Shown piece by piece: positions 8,871 through 17,199 of a stretch of 64,000 bases of DNA. The position numbers and the translations under genes were made by a program. This DNA is from JADKAV01 sp037046735 (lineage in GTDB: Bacteria; Actinomycetota; Actinomycetes; S36-B12; UBA10799). Within the stretch, counting starts at the first letter, position 1; every line of letters starts with the position of its first letter. The notes under the pieces were generated by a model. The model was not told the origin of the DNA and searched no databases. It saw nothing but the letters and a program-made list of their open reading frames with translations. The stretch covers positions 62,001-126,000 of the forward strand of contig JBAOHC010000019.1 in assembly GCA_037046735.1 (NCBI GenBank). Direction: 5' to 3'.

Positions 8871-8972
8871 GCGCCTGGCTGGACAGACGCGGCGTGCCGA
8901 TGAAGGGGTTGGCACAGGACGCAGCTCGTTCGCCTCGCGTCTGCCGGTTCCCTCGGCCTGGCCGTCGCCGAA

Positions 8973-9640
8973 GATGTCAGTGGAGCGCACGAAGAGTCCC
9001 CGCTACTGACGTGCTCCCCTCGTGCGTGGTCGCGGTGCGCTGGGTCTGGCCGAGGATGTCAGTGGAGTGCACGAAAGGTCCCCGCTACTGACATGTTCCC
9101 CTCGTGCGTGGTCGCGGTGCGCTGGGTCTGGCCGAGGATGTCAGTGGAGTGCACGAAAGGTCCCCGCTACTGACATGTTCCCCTCGTGCGTGGTCGCGGT
9201 GCGCTGGGTCTGGCCGAGGATGTCAGTGGAGTGCACGAAAGGTCCCCGCTACTGACGTGCTCCCCTCGTGCGTGGTCGCGGTGCGCTGGGTCTGGCCGAG
9301 GATGTCAGTGGAGTGCACGAAAGGTCCCCGCTACTGACGTGCTCCCCTCGTGCGTGGTCGCGGTGCGCTGGGTCTGGCCGAGGATGTCAGTGGAGTGCAC
9401 GAAAGGTCCCCGCTACTGACATGTTCCCCTCGTGCGTGGTCGCGGTGCGCTGGGTCTGGCCGAGGATGTCAGTGGAGTGCACGAAAGGTCCCCGCTACTG
9501 ACATGTTCCCCTCGTGCGTGGTCGCGGTGCGCTGGGTCTGGCCGAGGATGTCAGTGGAGCGCACGAAAGGTCCCCGCTACTGACATGTTCCCCTCGTGAG
9601 TGGTCGCGGTGCGCTGGGTCTGGCCGAAGATGTCAGTGGA
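8973..9640 (+). repeat. Tandem array of eight 82-bp units (minisatellite) between trmD and rplS
   Basis: GATGTCAGTGGA recurs at 8973, 9055, 9137, 9219, 9301, 9383, 9465, 9547 and 9629, exactly 82 bp apart, giving eight full units and a truncated ninth. Units differ at few positions. After ACTGAC they read either GTGCTC (units 1, 4, 5) or ATGTTC (units 2, 3, 6, 7, 8); unit 1 is the most divergent near GAAGAGTCC. Each unit contains two possible stems, GTCAGT with ACTGAC and GCACGA with TCGTGC, in interleaved order. As 82 is not a multiple of 3, the overlapping 77-residue open frames across it are not credible proteins. Confidence 0.95.
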
Positions 9641-9791
9641 ACCAGCCTTCAACGCGCTCAAACAACGGCGGCGGTGCCATCGACAGGTCAAGAACGCCCG
9701 CAACGACCGCGCTGACGCCTGCGGGCAGTAATCGCTTGTGACAACCATCGGGCATGCCGCTGGGCCGCCTGCCCTGGCCGAGGGCCCGATA

Positions 9792-9800
9792 TGGCACACT
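9792..9800 (+). promoter_or_regulatory. TGGCACACT motif upstream of rplS
   Basis: Identical to the 9-mer at 6821-6829 before rpsP. It is 120 bp upstream of the rplS start, in the 279-bp stretch after the tandem array, where I see no gene. A leader of about 110 nt would follow. Confidence 0.3.
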
Positions 9801-9919
9801 GGAACGGATCCGCGTGCCACCCGCCACAGGGGGATACACATGCGAGGTCGGGTCACTTCCCACGGAAACACCCCACACAACAGATGTATTCGGCCTGTGG
9901 CGAATACGAGGAGCCATAG

Positions 9920-10276
9920 ATGCACACGCTGGACGCCCTTGATGCGGCAAGCCTTCGCACAGACATTCCCCCCTTCCGTCCCGGTGACACCATCAAAGTG
10001 CACGTCAACGTCGTGGAAGGTGACCGACGCCGTGTGCAGGTCTTCCAGGGTGTTGTGATCCGGCGCCAAGGTGGCGGTGTTCGCGAGACCTTCACAGTTC
10101 GCAAGGTCAGCTTCGGGGTCGGCGTCGAGCGCACCTTTCCCGTGAACTCCCCGGTCATCGACCACATCGAACTCGTGACCCGCGGCGACGTCCGCCGGGC
10201 CAAGCTGTACTACTTGCGCGACCTGCGCGGCAAGGCCGCCAAGATCCGCGAAAAGCGCGACCACACCGGCGCGTGA
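9920..10276 (+). CDS. rplS: 50S ribosomal protein bL19
   Basis: Large-subunit protein at the 30S-50S interface. It has 118 residues, normal length, with conserved PPFRPGDTIKVHVNVVEGDR, VFQGVVIRRQGGGVRETFTVRK and RRAKLYYLRDLRGKAAKIRE. The ATG at 9920 has GAGGAG at 9908. The gene overlaps lepB by 4 bp (GTGA). The long spacer with tandem repeats separates it from trmD, and the repeated TGGCACACT element suggests its own promoter. Confidence 0.96.
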   Translation: MHTLDALDAASLRTDIPPFRPGDTIKVHVNVVEGDRRRVQVFQGVVIRRQGGGVRETFTVRKVSFGVGVERTFPVNSPVIDHIELVTRGDVRRAKLYYLRDLRGKAAKIREKRDHTGA

Positions 10277-10974
10277 GCGAATCGCAGTCCGCGTCGCGCT
10301 CCGCCGGCGGAGCCATCTGGCGCTTCTTCAAGGAAGTCGTCATCATCTTGGTGGTGGCGCTTGGGCTGTCATTCCTGGTGCGGACGTTCATCGTCCAGGC
10401 CTTCTATGTGCCCAGCCAGTCCATGGAAGAGACCTTGATGCCCAATGACCGCATCCTGGCCTCCAAGCTCAACACCCGGTTCGGCGGTGTGAAGCGCGGC
10501 GAAATCGTGGTGTTCCGCGACCCGGGCAACTGGCTCGACGAGGTGCAGAAGGCGTCCCCGGGCGGGGTCGCCGGAGCCTTGGAGTGGATCGGACTGTTGC
10601 CTAGCAACACCGGCGATGATCTCGTCAAACGTGTCATCGCCATCGGGGGCGATCAAGTGCGCTGCTGCAGCACCGACGGCCGGATCGTCCTCAACGGAGT
10701 CAAGATCGATGAGCCCTACGTGGCACCCGGCAGCACCAGCGACGATGTCCGCTTCGACGTCACCGTTCCACCGGATCGCGTCTTCGTCATGGGCGACAAC
10801 CGCAACCAGTCGGCCGACTCGCGCTTCCATCTCAATGACAATCAGGGCACGGTGCCCGTGGAGAACGTCGTCGGACGCGTCGTACTGACGGTTTGGCCGT
10901 TCTCGGCCTTCAGCACCCACCCCATCCCCGCCATCCCCTTCGATGATCCGCGCATCGACGAACAGGGCAAGTAG
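10273..10974 (+). CDS. lepB: Signal peptidase I
   Basis: Membrane-bound Ser/Lys protease that removes signal peptides from secreted proteins. It has 233 residues. One N-terminal membrane helix spans about residues 22-44. The catalytic serine is Ser50 in VPSQSMEETL and the lysine is about residue 119 in GDDLVKRVIAIGGD; the C-terminal box GDNRNQSADSR is present. Start is GTG at 10273 overlapping the rplS stop (GTGA). The rplS-lepB-rnhB order is standard in actinobacteria. Confidence 0.95.
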   Translation: MSESQSASRSAGGAIWRFFKEVVIILVVALGLSFLVRTFIVQAFYVPSQSMEETLMPNDRILASKLNTRFGGVKRGEIVVFRDPGNWLDEVQKASPGGVAGALEWIGLLPSNTGDDLVKRVIAIGGDQVRCCSTDGRIVLNGVKIDEPYVAPGSTSDDVRFDVTVPPDRVFVMGDNRNQSADSRFHLNDNQGTVPVENVVGRVVLTVWPFSAFSTHPIPAIPFDDPRIDEQGK

Positions 10975-11013
10975 ACACGCGAACCTCGGCGCGGGTTTCT
11001 CCAGGCCGGTGCA

Positions 11014-11019
11014 TAGGGT
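11014..11019 (+). promoter_or_regulatory. Leaderless-type -10 box (TAGGGT) of rnhB
   Basis: TAGGGT ends 6 nt before the GTG at 11026, the spacing expected when transcription begins at the start codon. There is no Shine-Dalgarno sequence. Confidence 0.45.
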
Positions 11020-11025
11020 AAGGCT

Positions 11026-11682
11026 GTGATCGGTCCCGCCTGCGTTCCCGCACCACGCAAGGGTGCTGGTCCGTACGCGTTTGACAACGCGGTGCGCAGG
11101 GCCGGTTTCGCCCATGTGGGGGGCCTGGACGAGGCGGGCCGCGGCGCGTGCGCAGGCCCGTTGTACGCCGCGGCGGTGATTCTGGCTCCCGCAACCCGGA
11201 TCGCCGAACTGGCCGATTCGAAGCTACTGACCCGCGCTGCTCGGGAGCGGGTGGAGGCGCGCGTCCAGCGGTTGGCGCTGACCTGGGCGGTGGCGCGCGT
11301 TGACGTGGCCGAACTCGACGAGCTGGGACTGCACCGCGGCAACCTGCTCGCGTTCCGGCGTGCGTGGTTACGGCTGCCGCAGACGCCCGACTATGCATTG
11401 TGCGACGGGTTTGTGCCCGGGGGGCTGGGCCGGCCCGAACTCGGGGTGTGGAAGGGCGATCAGGTGTCGGCGACCATCGCCGCGGCAAGCGTGCTGGCCA
11501 AGTGCGCCCGTGACCGACACATGGAGGGTCTCGACCAGCGCTACCCGCAGTACGGCTTCGCGGAACACAAGGGCTACACCACCGCGGTGCATCGAGCTGC
11601 GCTGGCCGAGTACGGTCCGAGCCCCGTGCACCGCCACCGATTCATCACAGTCCGGCGAGCCATTCGAGAAGGAGCGGCATGA
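11026..11682 (+). CDS. rnhB: Ribonuclease HII
   Basis: Removes ribonucleotides and RNA primers from DNA. It has 218 residues. The active-site region GGLDEAGRGACAGPLYAAAV (near residues 32-51) carries the first Asp and Glu, ADSKLLT follows, and YALCDGFVPGG and KGDQVSATIAAASVLAKCARD supply the remaining acidic residues. Start GTG at 11026 has a -10 box 6 nt upstream and no ribosome site, so it is probably leaderless. It overlaps the DUF2469 gene by 4 bp (ATGA). Confidence 0.95.
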   Translation: MIGPACVPAPRKGAGPYAFDNAVRRAGFAHVGGLDEAGRGACAGPLYAAAVILAPATRIAELADSKLLTRAARERVEARVQRLALTWAVARVDVAELDELGLHRGNLLAFRRAWLRLPQTPDYALCDGFVPGGLGRPELGVWKGDQVSATIAAASVLAKCARDRHMEGLDQRYPQYGFAEHKGYTTAVHRAALAEYGPSPVHRHRFITVRRAIREGAA

Positions 11683-11981
11683 GTATCGACGATCTGCAGC
11701 GGTACGAGAGCGAGGTCGAACTCGATCTGTACCGGCAGTACCGCGAGGTGGTGGGGATGTTCCGCCACGTGGTCGAGACCGAGCGCCGGTTCTACCTGGC
11801 CAACGATGTGGATGTGCAGATCCGGGCCACCGAGGGCGGCGAGGTGTTCTTCGAGGTGCACCTGCGCGATGTCTGGGTGTGGGACATGTACCGGCAGGGC
11901 CGGTTCGCCAGATCGGTACGCATTCTGACGTTCAAGGACGTCAACGTGGAGGATCTGCCGCCACCGGACAGCGCCGGCTGA
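11679..11981 (+). CDS. DUF2469 family protein
   Basis: A 100-residue conserved actinobacterial protein of unknown function (Rv2901c type), starting MSIDDLQRYESEVELDLYRQ and containing FYLANDVDVQIR and VWVWDMYRQGRFARSVRILT. It always sits just after rnhB in actinobacteria, here with an ATGA overlap, so the two are translated together. In many relatives yraN and yifB follow; here dprA comes next after only 56 bp. Confidence 0.9.
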   Translation: MSIDDLQRYESEVELDLYRQYREVVGMFRHVVETERRFYLANDVDVQIRATEGGEVFFEVHLRDVWVWDMYRQGRFARSVRILTFKDVNVEDLPPPDSAG

Positions 11982-12037
11982 TCCACAGATAGTCGCGCAA
12001 GCATCTGCGCACCGCCTGGCTTGGCCAGCATGGAGGG

Positions 12038-12847
12038 GTGGATGTCTATCGCAGTGCCCTGGTGGTGTTGAGTGCGGCTGGTCGCGACTCGACGGTGTTG
12101 GATGACCCGGTGTCGCACGCGCGCGCACTGGTGGGCGCGGACGTGCAGGCGGTCGCCACTGCGCTCATCGAACCCTGGCGCGAGACCGGCGGCGACGTCA
12201 TGTGGCACGACGATCCCCGCCGTCCGCCGGGATTGGCCGCATTGGGACCGGCCGCACCCCTGCTCCTGTGGACCCGCGGGCGTGTCCCGGACGGTGAGTA
12301 TGTGTCCATCGTCGGCTCCCGGAATTGCACCAGTTACGGCCAGCGGGTCACCGCAGACCTCGCGAAGACCGCGGCCGGACAGGGCCGGGTGGTCGTGTCC
12401 GGCGGGGCCCACGGGATCGACGCGGCGGCCCATACTGCCGCCTTGTCCGTGGGCGGGCGCACGGTGGTCTACCTCGCGGGCGGGGCGGGGCGGATCTACC
12501 CCGAGGACCACCATGGGCTCTTCCGCCGGGCAGCCCAGTCGGGGGCGGTGATCTGGGAGCACCCGCCGTCCGTCCCGGTGCGCAAGGAGTCCTTCCTGGT
12601 CCGCAATCGCTTGATCGCTGCCACCGGCACCACAACGGTCGTGGTGGAGGCCGCGGAGCGGTCCGGTGCCCTGAACACCGGGCGTACCGCAGCCGACCTT
12701 GGTCGGCTGGTGCTGGCCGTGCCGGGACCGGTGGGGGCCAGCACCTCGGCCGGCACCAACCGGGCGATCGCCGATGGGTGGGCCGCCATTCTGCTCGGGC
12801 CGCAGGACCTCAACCAACTGCTCGGCTCGCTGCCCACGTCCGTTTGA
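12038..12847 (+). CDS. dprA: DNA-processing protein DprA (DNA uptake/recombination mediator)
   Basis: Rossmann-fold protein that loads RecA onto incoming single-stranded DNA. It has 269 residues, shorter than most. Recognisable motifs are VSIVGSRNCTSYGQRVT, VVVSGGAHGIDAAAH, YPEDHHGLF, RNRLIAATGTTTVVVEA and SGALNTGRTAADLGR followed by AVPGPVG. The canonical LACG(L)D before YP is replaced by YLAGGAGRIYP, and the N-terminal part is diverged. Start GTG at 12038 is uncertain: GGAGG lies only 1-2 nt upstream. The usual neighbours yraN and yifB are missing between DUF2469 and dprA. Family assignment is good; competence is not shown. Confidence 0.9.
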   Translation: MDVYRSALVVLSAAGRDSTVLDDPVSHARALVGADVQAVATALIEPWRETGGDVMWHDDPRRPPGLAALGPAAPLLLWTRGRVPDGEYVSIVGSRNCTSYGQRVTADLAKTAAGQGRVVVSGGAHGIDAAAHTAALSVGGRTVVYLAGGAGRIYPEDHHGLFRRAAQSGAVIWEHPPSVPVRKESFLVRNRLIAATGTTTVVVEAAERSGALNTGRTAADLGRLVLAVPGPVGASTSAGTNRAIADGWAAILLGPQDLNQLLGSLPTSV

Positions 12848-12878
12848 CTCGGCTGGGCTTGGTCGGCAGGCTGAAGGC

Positions 12879-13763
12879 GTGGCCCAGACCTGCGATCAGT
12901 CGGATGTGCTGCGCGCCAGTGTGCCCAACTTTGTGGAGTACATGAGCGCGGAACGCGGCTTCTCTGCGCATACGGTGACGGCCTATCGGCGCGACGTGGC
13001 CGACCTTCTGGAGCAGGTGGGCGAGGAGGGCCTGACCACGGAGTCGATCCGCGCCTGGTTGGCGAGCGCCCGGCAGTCCGGAGCAGGATCGCCGACCGTG
13101 GCGCGGCGTATCGCCAGCATGCGCTGTTATGCGCAGTGGGCAGTGCGGCAGGGCCTGCTCGAGACTGATCCCACATTGCGGCTGCAGACCCCGAGGGTGC
13201 ATCCCGACCTGCCGGCCGTGGCAGACGCCGACCGCCTGAACAGCGCCTTGGACGTCCTGACCCGGCTTGCCGATGATCCCCTGGCGGTGCGCGATCTGGT
13301 GTTGTTGGAGTTGCTGTATGGCAGCGGCTTGCGCGTCAGCGAGGCCTGCCGGCTGGATGTTTCGGATGTGGACCTGGCGCGTCGGACGGCCCGGGTCCTG
13401 GGTAAGGGTGGCAAGCAACGGATCGTGCCGATCACGTCGGCGTGCGCCCGTGCCCTGCAGCGTCTCAGCACGGTCCGCGACAACGACGGCGCGTTACTGG
13501 TCGGTGCCCGTGGCAAACGACTCGACGTCCGTGTGGCTCGTCGGATCGTGCACGATTTCAGCGCCGGGTTCGCCGATCTGCCGGACCTGGCCCCCCACGC
13601 CTTGCGGCACAGCATGGCCAGTCACACCTTGGAAGGGGGCGCGGACCTACGATTCGTACAGCAGTTGCTGGGTCATGCCAGTCTGGCCAGTACGCAGATC
13701 TACACCCATGTGTCCGCGGACCGACTCCGGTCGGCTTACGAGAAAGCGCATCCCCGTGCCTGA
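12879..13763 (+). CDS. xerC: Tyrosine recombinase XerC
   Basis: Site-specific recombinase that resolves chromosome dimers at dif. It has 294 residues from GTG at 12879; the frame opens 180 nt earlier inside dprA, which I discount. An N-terminal SAM-like core-binding domain (FVEYMSAERGFSAHTVTAYRRDV) precedes the catalytic domain. Catalytic residues are Arg about 152 in GSGLRVSEACRL, Lys in GKGGKQR, the HALRH box near 241-245, His in LLGHASLAST near 267, and the nucleophile Tyr near 276 in TQIYTHVS. It overlaps whiG by 8 bp. Its place beside whiG and rpsB supports a housekeeping role rather than a phage integrase. Confidence 0.94.
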   Translation: MAQTCDQSDVLRASVPNFVEYMSAERGFSAHTVTAYRRDVADLLEQVGEEGLTTESIRAWLASARQSGAGSPTVARRIASMRCYAQWAVRQGLLETDPTLRLQTPRVHPDLPAVADADRLNSALDVLTRLADDPLAVRDLVLLELLYGSGLRVSEACRLDVSDVDLARRTARVLGKGGKQRIVPITSACARALQRLSTVRDNDGALLVGARGKRLDVRVARRIVHDFSAGFADLPDLAPHALRHSMASHTLEGGADLRFVQQLLGHASLASTQIYTHVSADRLRSAYEKAHPRA

Positions 13764-14577
13764 TTCGGAGGTCTTGGACGAGGCGGTCATCGCCGCGGAG
13801 GAGGCGCGTGCCAACGCGGAGGCGCTGCAGCGGCTGTGGGCCACCTACAAGGACACCGGAGAGCGGCAATACCGGGATCGGCTGATTTTGCACTACGCCC
13901 CGCTGGTGAAGTACGTGGCGGGCCGTGTGCGCTCGGGCCTACCCAACAATGTGGAATCCTCGGACCTCGTCTCGTACGGCATGTTCGGGCTGATCGACGC
14001 CATCGACAAGTTCGAGTTGGATCGCAAGATCAAATTTGAGACGTACGCGATCAACCGGATTCGCGGTGCCATCATCGACGAGTTGCGGTCGCTGGACTGG
14101 GTCCCCCGTTCCGTGCGGTCGAAGGCGCGTGACTTCGAACGTGCGCATGCCGAGTTCGAGGTGCAGTTCAAGCGCGCCCCGTCCGAGGCGGAATTGGCGC
14201 AGCGGATGGGGATCACCCGCGCGGAACTCGCGAAACTCATGAGTCAGGTCTCGTTCACCAACGTGGTGGCCCTCGACGACATCACCCACGGTGGCGCCGA
14301 CCGCGGCGACAAGATGACCCTCGGCGACCTGCTGGAGGATCCGCGGGCGCCCGACCCGGAGACCGAGTACGAGACCGAGGAGATGAAGATCCTGCTCGCC
14401 GAGCAGATCGCGGAACTGCCTGAGCGGGAGAAGGTCGTCCTCACTCTCTACTATTACGAACGCCTGACGCTGGCGGAGATCGGATCCGTGCTCGGCGTCA
14501 CTGAGAGTCGGGTCAGCCAGATCCACAGCAAGTCGCTGCTCGACCTTCGGCTGCGGATGCAGAAGATCGGGCTGTGA
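13756..14577 (+). CDS. whiG: RNA polymerase sigma factor, WhiG/FliA family
   Basis: Alternative sigma-28-type factor of 273 residues, starting with GTG at 13756 (PDSEVLDEAVIAAEE). Region 2 includes HYAPLVKYVAGRVRSGLP, SSDLVSYGMFGLIDAIDKF and KFETYAINRIRGAIIDELR. Region 3 includes WVPRSVRSKARDFERAH, and region 4 includes LPEREKVVLTLYYYERLT, followed by LAEIGSVLGVTESRVSQIHS. The locus (xerC/rpsB neighbourhood) is where Streptomyces keeps whiG. In motile actinobacteria the equivalent is FliA, and in Streptomyces it drives sporulation; no flagellar or sporulation gene is in the window to decide. Its 3' end overlaps the convergent M23 gene by 65 bp. Confidence 0.93.
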   Translation: MPDSEVLDEAVIAAEEARANAEALQRLWATYKDTGERQYRDRLILHYAPLVKYVAGRVRSGLPNNVESSDLVSYGMFGLIDAIDKFELDRKIKFETYAINRIRGAIIDELRSLDWVPRSVRSKARDFERAHAEFEVQFKRAPSEAELAQRMGITRAELAKLMSQVSFTNVVALDDITHGGADRGDKMTLGDLLEDPRAPDPETEYETEEMKILLAEQIAELPEREKVVLTLYYYERLTLAEIGSVLGVTESRVSQIHSKSLLDLRLRMQKIGL

Positions 14578-14977
14578 CCAGCGGTTTCAGAACCGGACCA
14601 CGCCGGGGCAAGAAGGACAGGGGATCCACGTAGTCACCGGCGATCTTCGCCCCCCAGTGCAGGCACCGCCCATCGCAGTGCCCGCCGGTGCCCACCACAC
14701 CGATCGGTTCGCCCACGCGCACCCGCTCTCCCACAGCGACACTGCCGATCACCGGCTCGAAGGTGAATCGCACGTCGCGAGAGCGCAGGACGACCACCGG
14801 CCGGTTGGCGATGATCCGCACCACAGCGACCGTCCCGGTGCGTGGGGCAAAGACGGCTTGGCCCACGCGGACGCTCAGATCCACGCCCCGGTGGGCGGGC
14901 AGCCAGTCGTGGGCGGCGGGGGCGAAGGCCCGCACGATGGTAGGTGGACTCACAGGAGGCAGGGGGGTGGGCAGCAT
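14513..14977 (-). CDS. M23 family metallopeptidase (LytM-like)
   Basis: A 154-residue peptidoglycan peptidase-like protein consisting almost only of the M23 domain. Visible are HRGVDLSVRVGQAVFAP (the first zinc His and Asp), VGEPIGVVGTGGHCDGRCLH and the HWGAK motif. A stop codon lies in frame just upstream of the ATG, so it cannot be longer, and no signal peptide is seen; the start of the mature type is odd for a cell-wall enzyme. Homologues occupy the same place, antisense beside whiG, in other actinobacteria. Its 3' end runs 65 bp into whiG on the opposite strand. Confidence 0.82.
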   Translation of the reverse strand: MLPTPLPPVSPPTIVRAFAPAAHDWLPAHRGVDLSVRVGQAVFAPRTGTVAVVRIIANRPVVVLRSRDVRFTFEPVIGSVAVGERVRVGEPIGVVGTGGHCDGRCLHWGAKIAGDYVDPLSFLPRRGPVLKPLVTARSSASAAEGRAATCCGSG

Positions 14978-15069
14978 GTCCCCAGCAGATCAGCGGGGCC
15001 TGTGCGGGGGTAGCCGCGTGCCGGAATCTGTGGAAAGCGCCGTCGGCCAGAGTCACGATTGTGGGTCAA

Positions 15070-15127
15070 CGGCAATTGGGCAGTTGGAGACACGCCTGTG
15101 GGAATTCGCATCGCCCGCCCATTGCCG
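15070..15127 (+). repeat. Dispersed ~60-bp palindromic repeat, copy C (diverged)
   Basis: The arms CGGCAATTGGGC (15070-15081) and GCCCATTGCCG (15117-15127) are inverted. The centre GAGACACGCCTGTGGGAATTCGCA matches the family core only partly, but order and length agree with copies A, B and D. Confidence 0.5.
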
Positions 15128-15305
15128 GTCGATGTGCTGGTTTCGAACGGCTTTGATGTTCGCCAGTCACGGCTCGCGCGAGCTTTTTCGGCGTCGTTGT
15201 CCCTCGAACGCCGCGGTAATGGCCAACGTCGCCCACAATGTCGAGGGCCGAATTTCCAGGGGCTTACGTCAGTGAACCCGCGCGAGGGCCGGCGCCACAG
15301 CCGGG

Positions 15306-15311
15306 TAGACT
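15306..15311 (+). promoter_or_regulatory. Putative -10 box (TAGACT) of rpsB
   Basis: TAGACT preceded by GGG fits the TANNNT pattern. It would give a leader of about 138 nt containing the 15408-15429 hairpin, a plausible site for S2 autoregulation, though no known rpsB leader motif is recognised. Confidence 0.4.
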
Positions 15312-15455
15312 GAAGCCATCACCCTCGGGTGAAATTCGCACACCGTTGACCATTCGTGGTCTCCTGCGTCCAGTCCTCACCAGGGCAGCACAGGAGGCGG
15401 TGTCAGGGCACCGGCCACCCGGTCGGTGCGACAACTGGACGACTAAGGACAATTC

Positions 15456-16363
<908 letters not shown>

Positions 16364-16364
<1 letters not shown>

Positions 16365-17197
16365 TGGCTGTCAGCGCAGCTGATGTCAAGCGCCTGCGGG
16401 AGCTCACCCAGGCCGGAATGATGGATTGCAAGAAGGCCCTTGAGGAAGCCGACGGCGACTTCGAGAAGGCCGTGGAGATCCTGCGGGTGCACGGCGCCAA
16501 GGGGGTCACCAAACGTGCCGAGCGAACCGCATCGAACGGCCTGGTCACCTCGCACATCGAGGGCAGCCAGCACGGCGTGCTGCTCGAACTGAACTGCGAG
16601 ACAGACTTCGTGGCCAAGACGGACCCATTCCAGAAGATGGCCGCCGATGTGTCCGCCTTCGTGGCAGCGCAGCAGCCGGCCAGCGTTGCGGACCTGCTCA
16701 GCCTCGAGATCGAGGCGGACAAGACGATTCAGGCGCTGCTCGATGAGGCCAACGCGAGCATGGGCGAGAAGATCGAGATTCGTCGGTTCGCCCGCTTCGC
16801 CGATGGCTACGTGACTGTGTACCTGCACAAGCACGACCCGGCGCTGCCGCCGAGTGTGGGTGCGCTGGTGGAGACCGATGTCGAGAACCAAGAGGTCGCC
16901 AAGAACGTTGCCCAGCATATCGCTGCCATGTCGCCGATCTACCTGTCGAAGGAGGATGTCCCCGAGGACGTCCTGGCCAACGAGCGCCGGATCGCCGAGG
17001 AGACAGCCCGCGAAGAGGGCAAGCCCGAGCAGGCGCTGCCCAAGATCGTCGAGGGTCGCGTCAACGGCTACTTCAAGGACGTGTGTCTGCTGGAGCAGGC
17101 ATGGGTTCGGGACAACAAGAAGACGATCCGTGCCTACCTGGCGGAGAACGGTGTCACTGTCACCAAGTTCGCCCGGTTCAAGGTGGGCCAGGTCTGA
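16364..17197 (+). CDS. tsf: Elongation factor Ts
   Basis: Nucleotide exchange factor for EF-Tu. It has 277 residues. The N-terminal UBA-like part carries VKRLRELTQAGMMDCKKALE and the exchange motif LNCETDFVAKT, followed by two core subdomains ending in RFKVGQV. The ATG overlaps the rpsB stop by 1 bp, and pyrH follows after 2 bp, so rpsB-tsf-pyrH is one unit. Confidence 0.96.
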
Positions 17198-17199
17198 CG

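Larger units (their letters stand above)
14978..15455 (+). other. Intergenic region upstream of rpsB
   Basis: 478 bp without a convincing gene. It holds palindromic repeat copy C (15070-15127), a putative -10 TAGACT at 15306-15311, and a hairpin at 15408-15429 (9-bp arms with one mismatch, 4-nt loop) just ahead of the rpsB ribosome site. Confidence 0.6.

Noticed and set aside
8973..9640. CRISPR array
   Set aside because: Units are directly adjacent 82-bp copies with no variable spacers and there are no cas genes.
9022..9741. Series of overlapping 75-77 residue open frames across the tandem array
   Set aside because: They repeat the same peptide only because the DNA repeats; the 82-bp period shifts the frame, and there is no ribosome site or domain.
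9551..10264. 237-residue reverse-strand open frame over rplS
   Set aside because: It is antisense to rplS and continues into the tandem repeats; codon positions follow the rplS strand.
13756..14577. Evidence for flagella from the FliA-like sigma factor
   Set aside because: No flagellar gene lies in the window and the whiG locus position alone does not imply motility.
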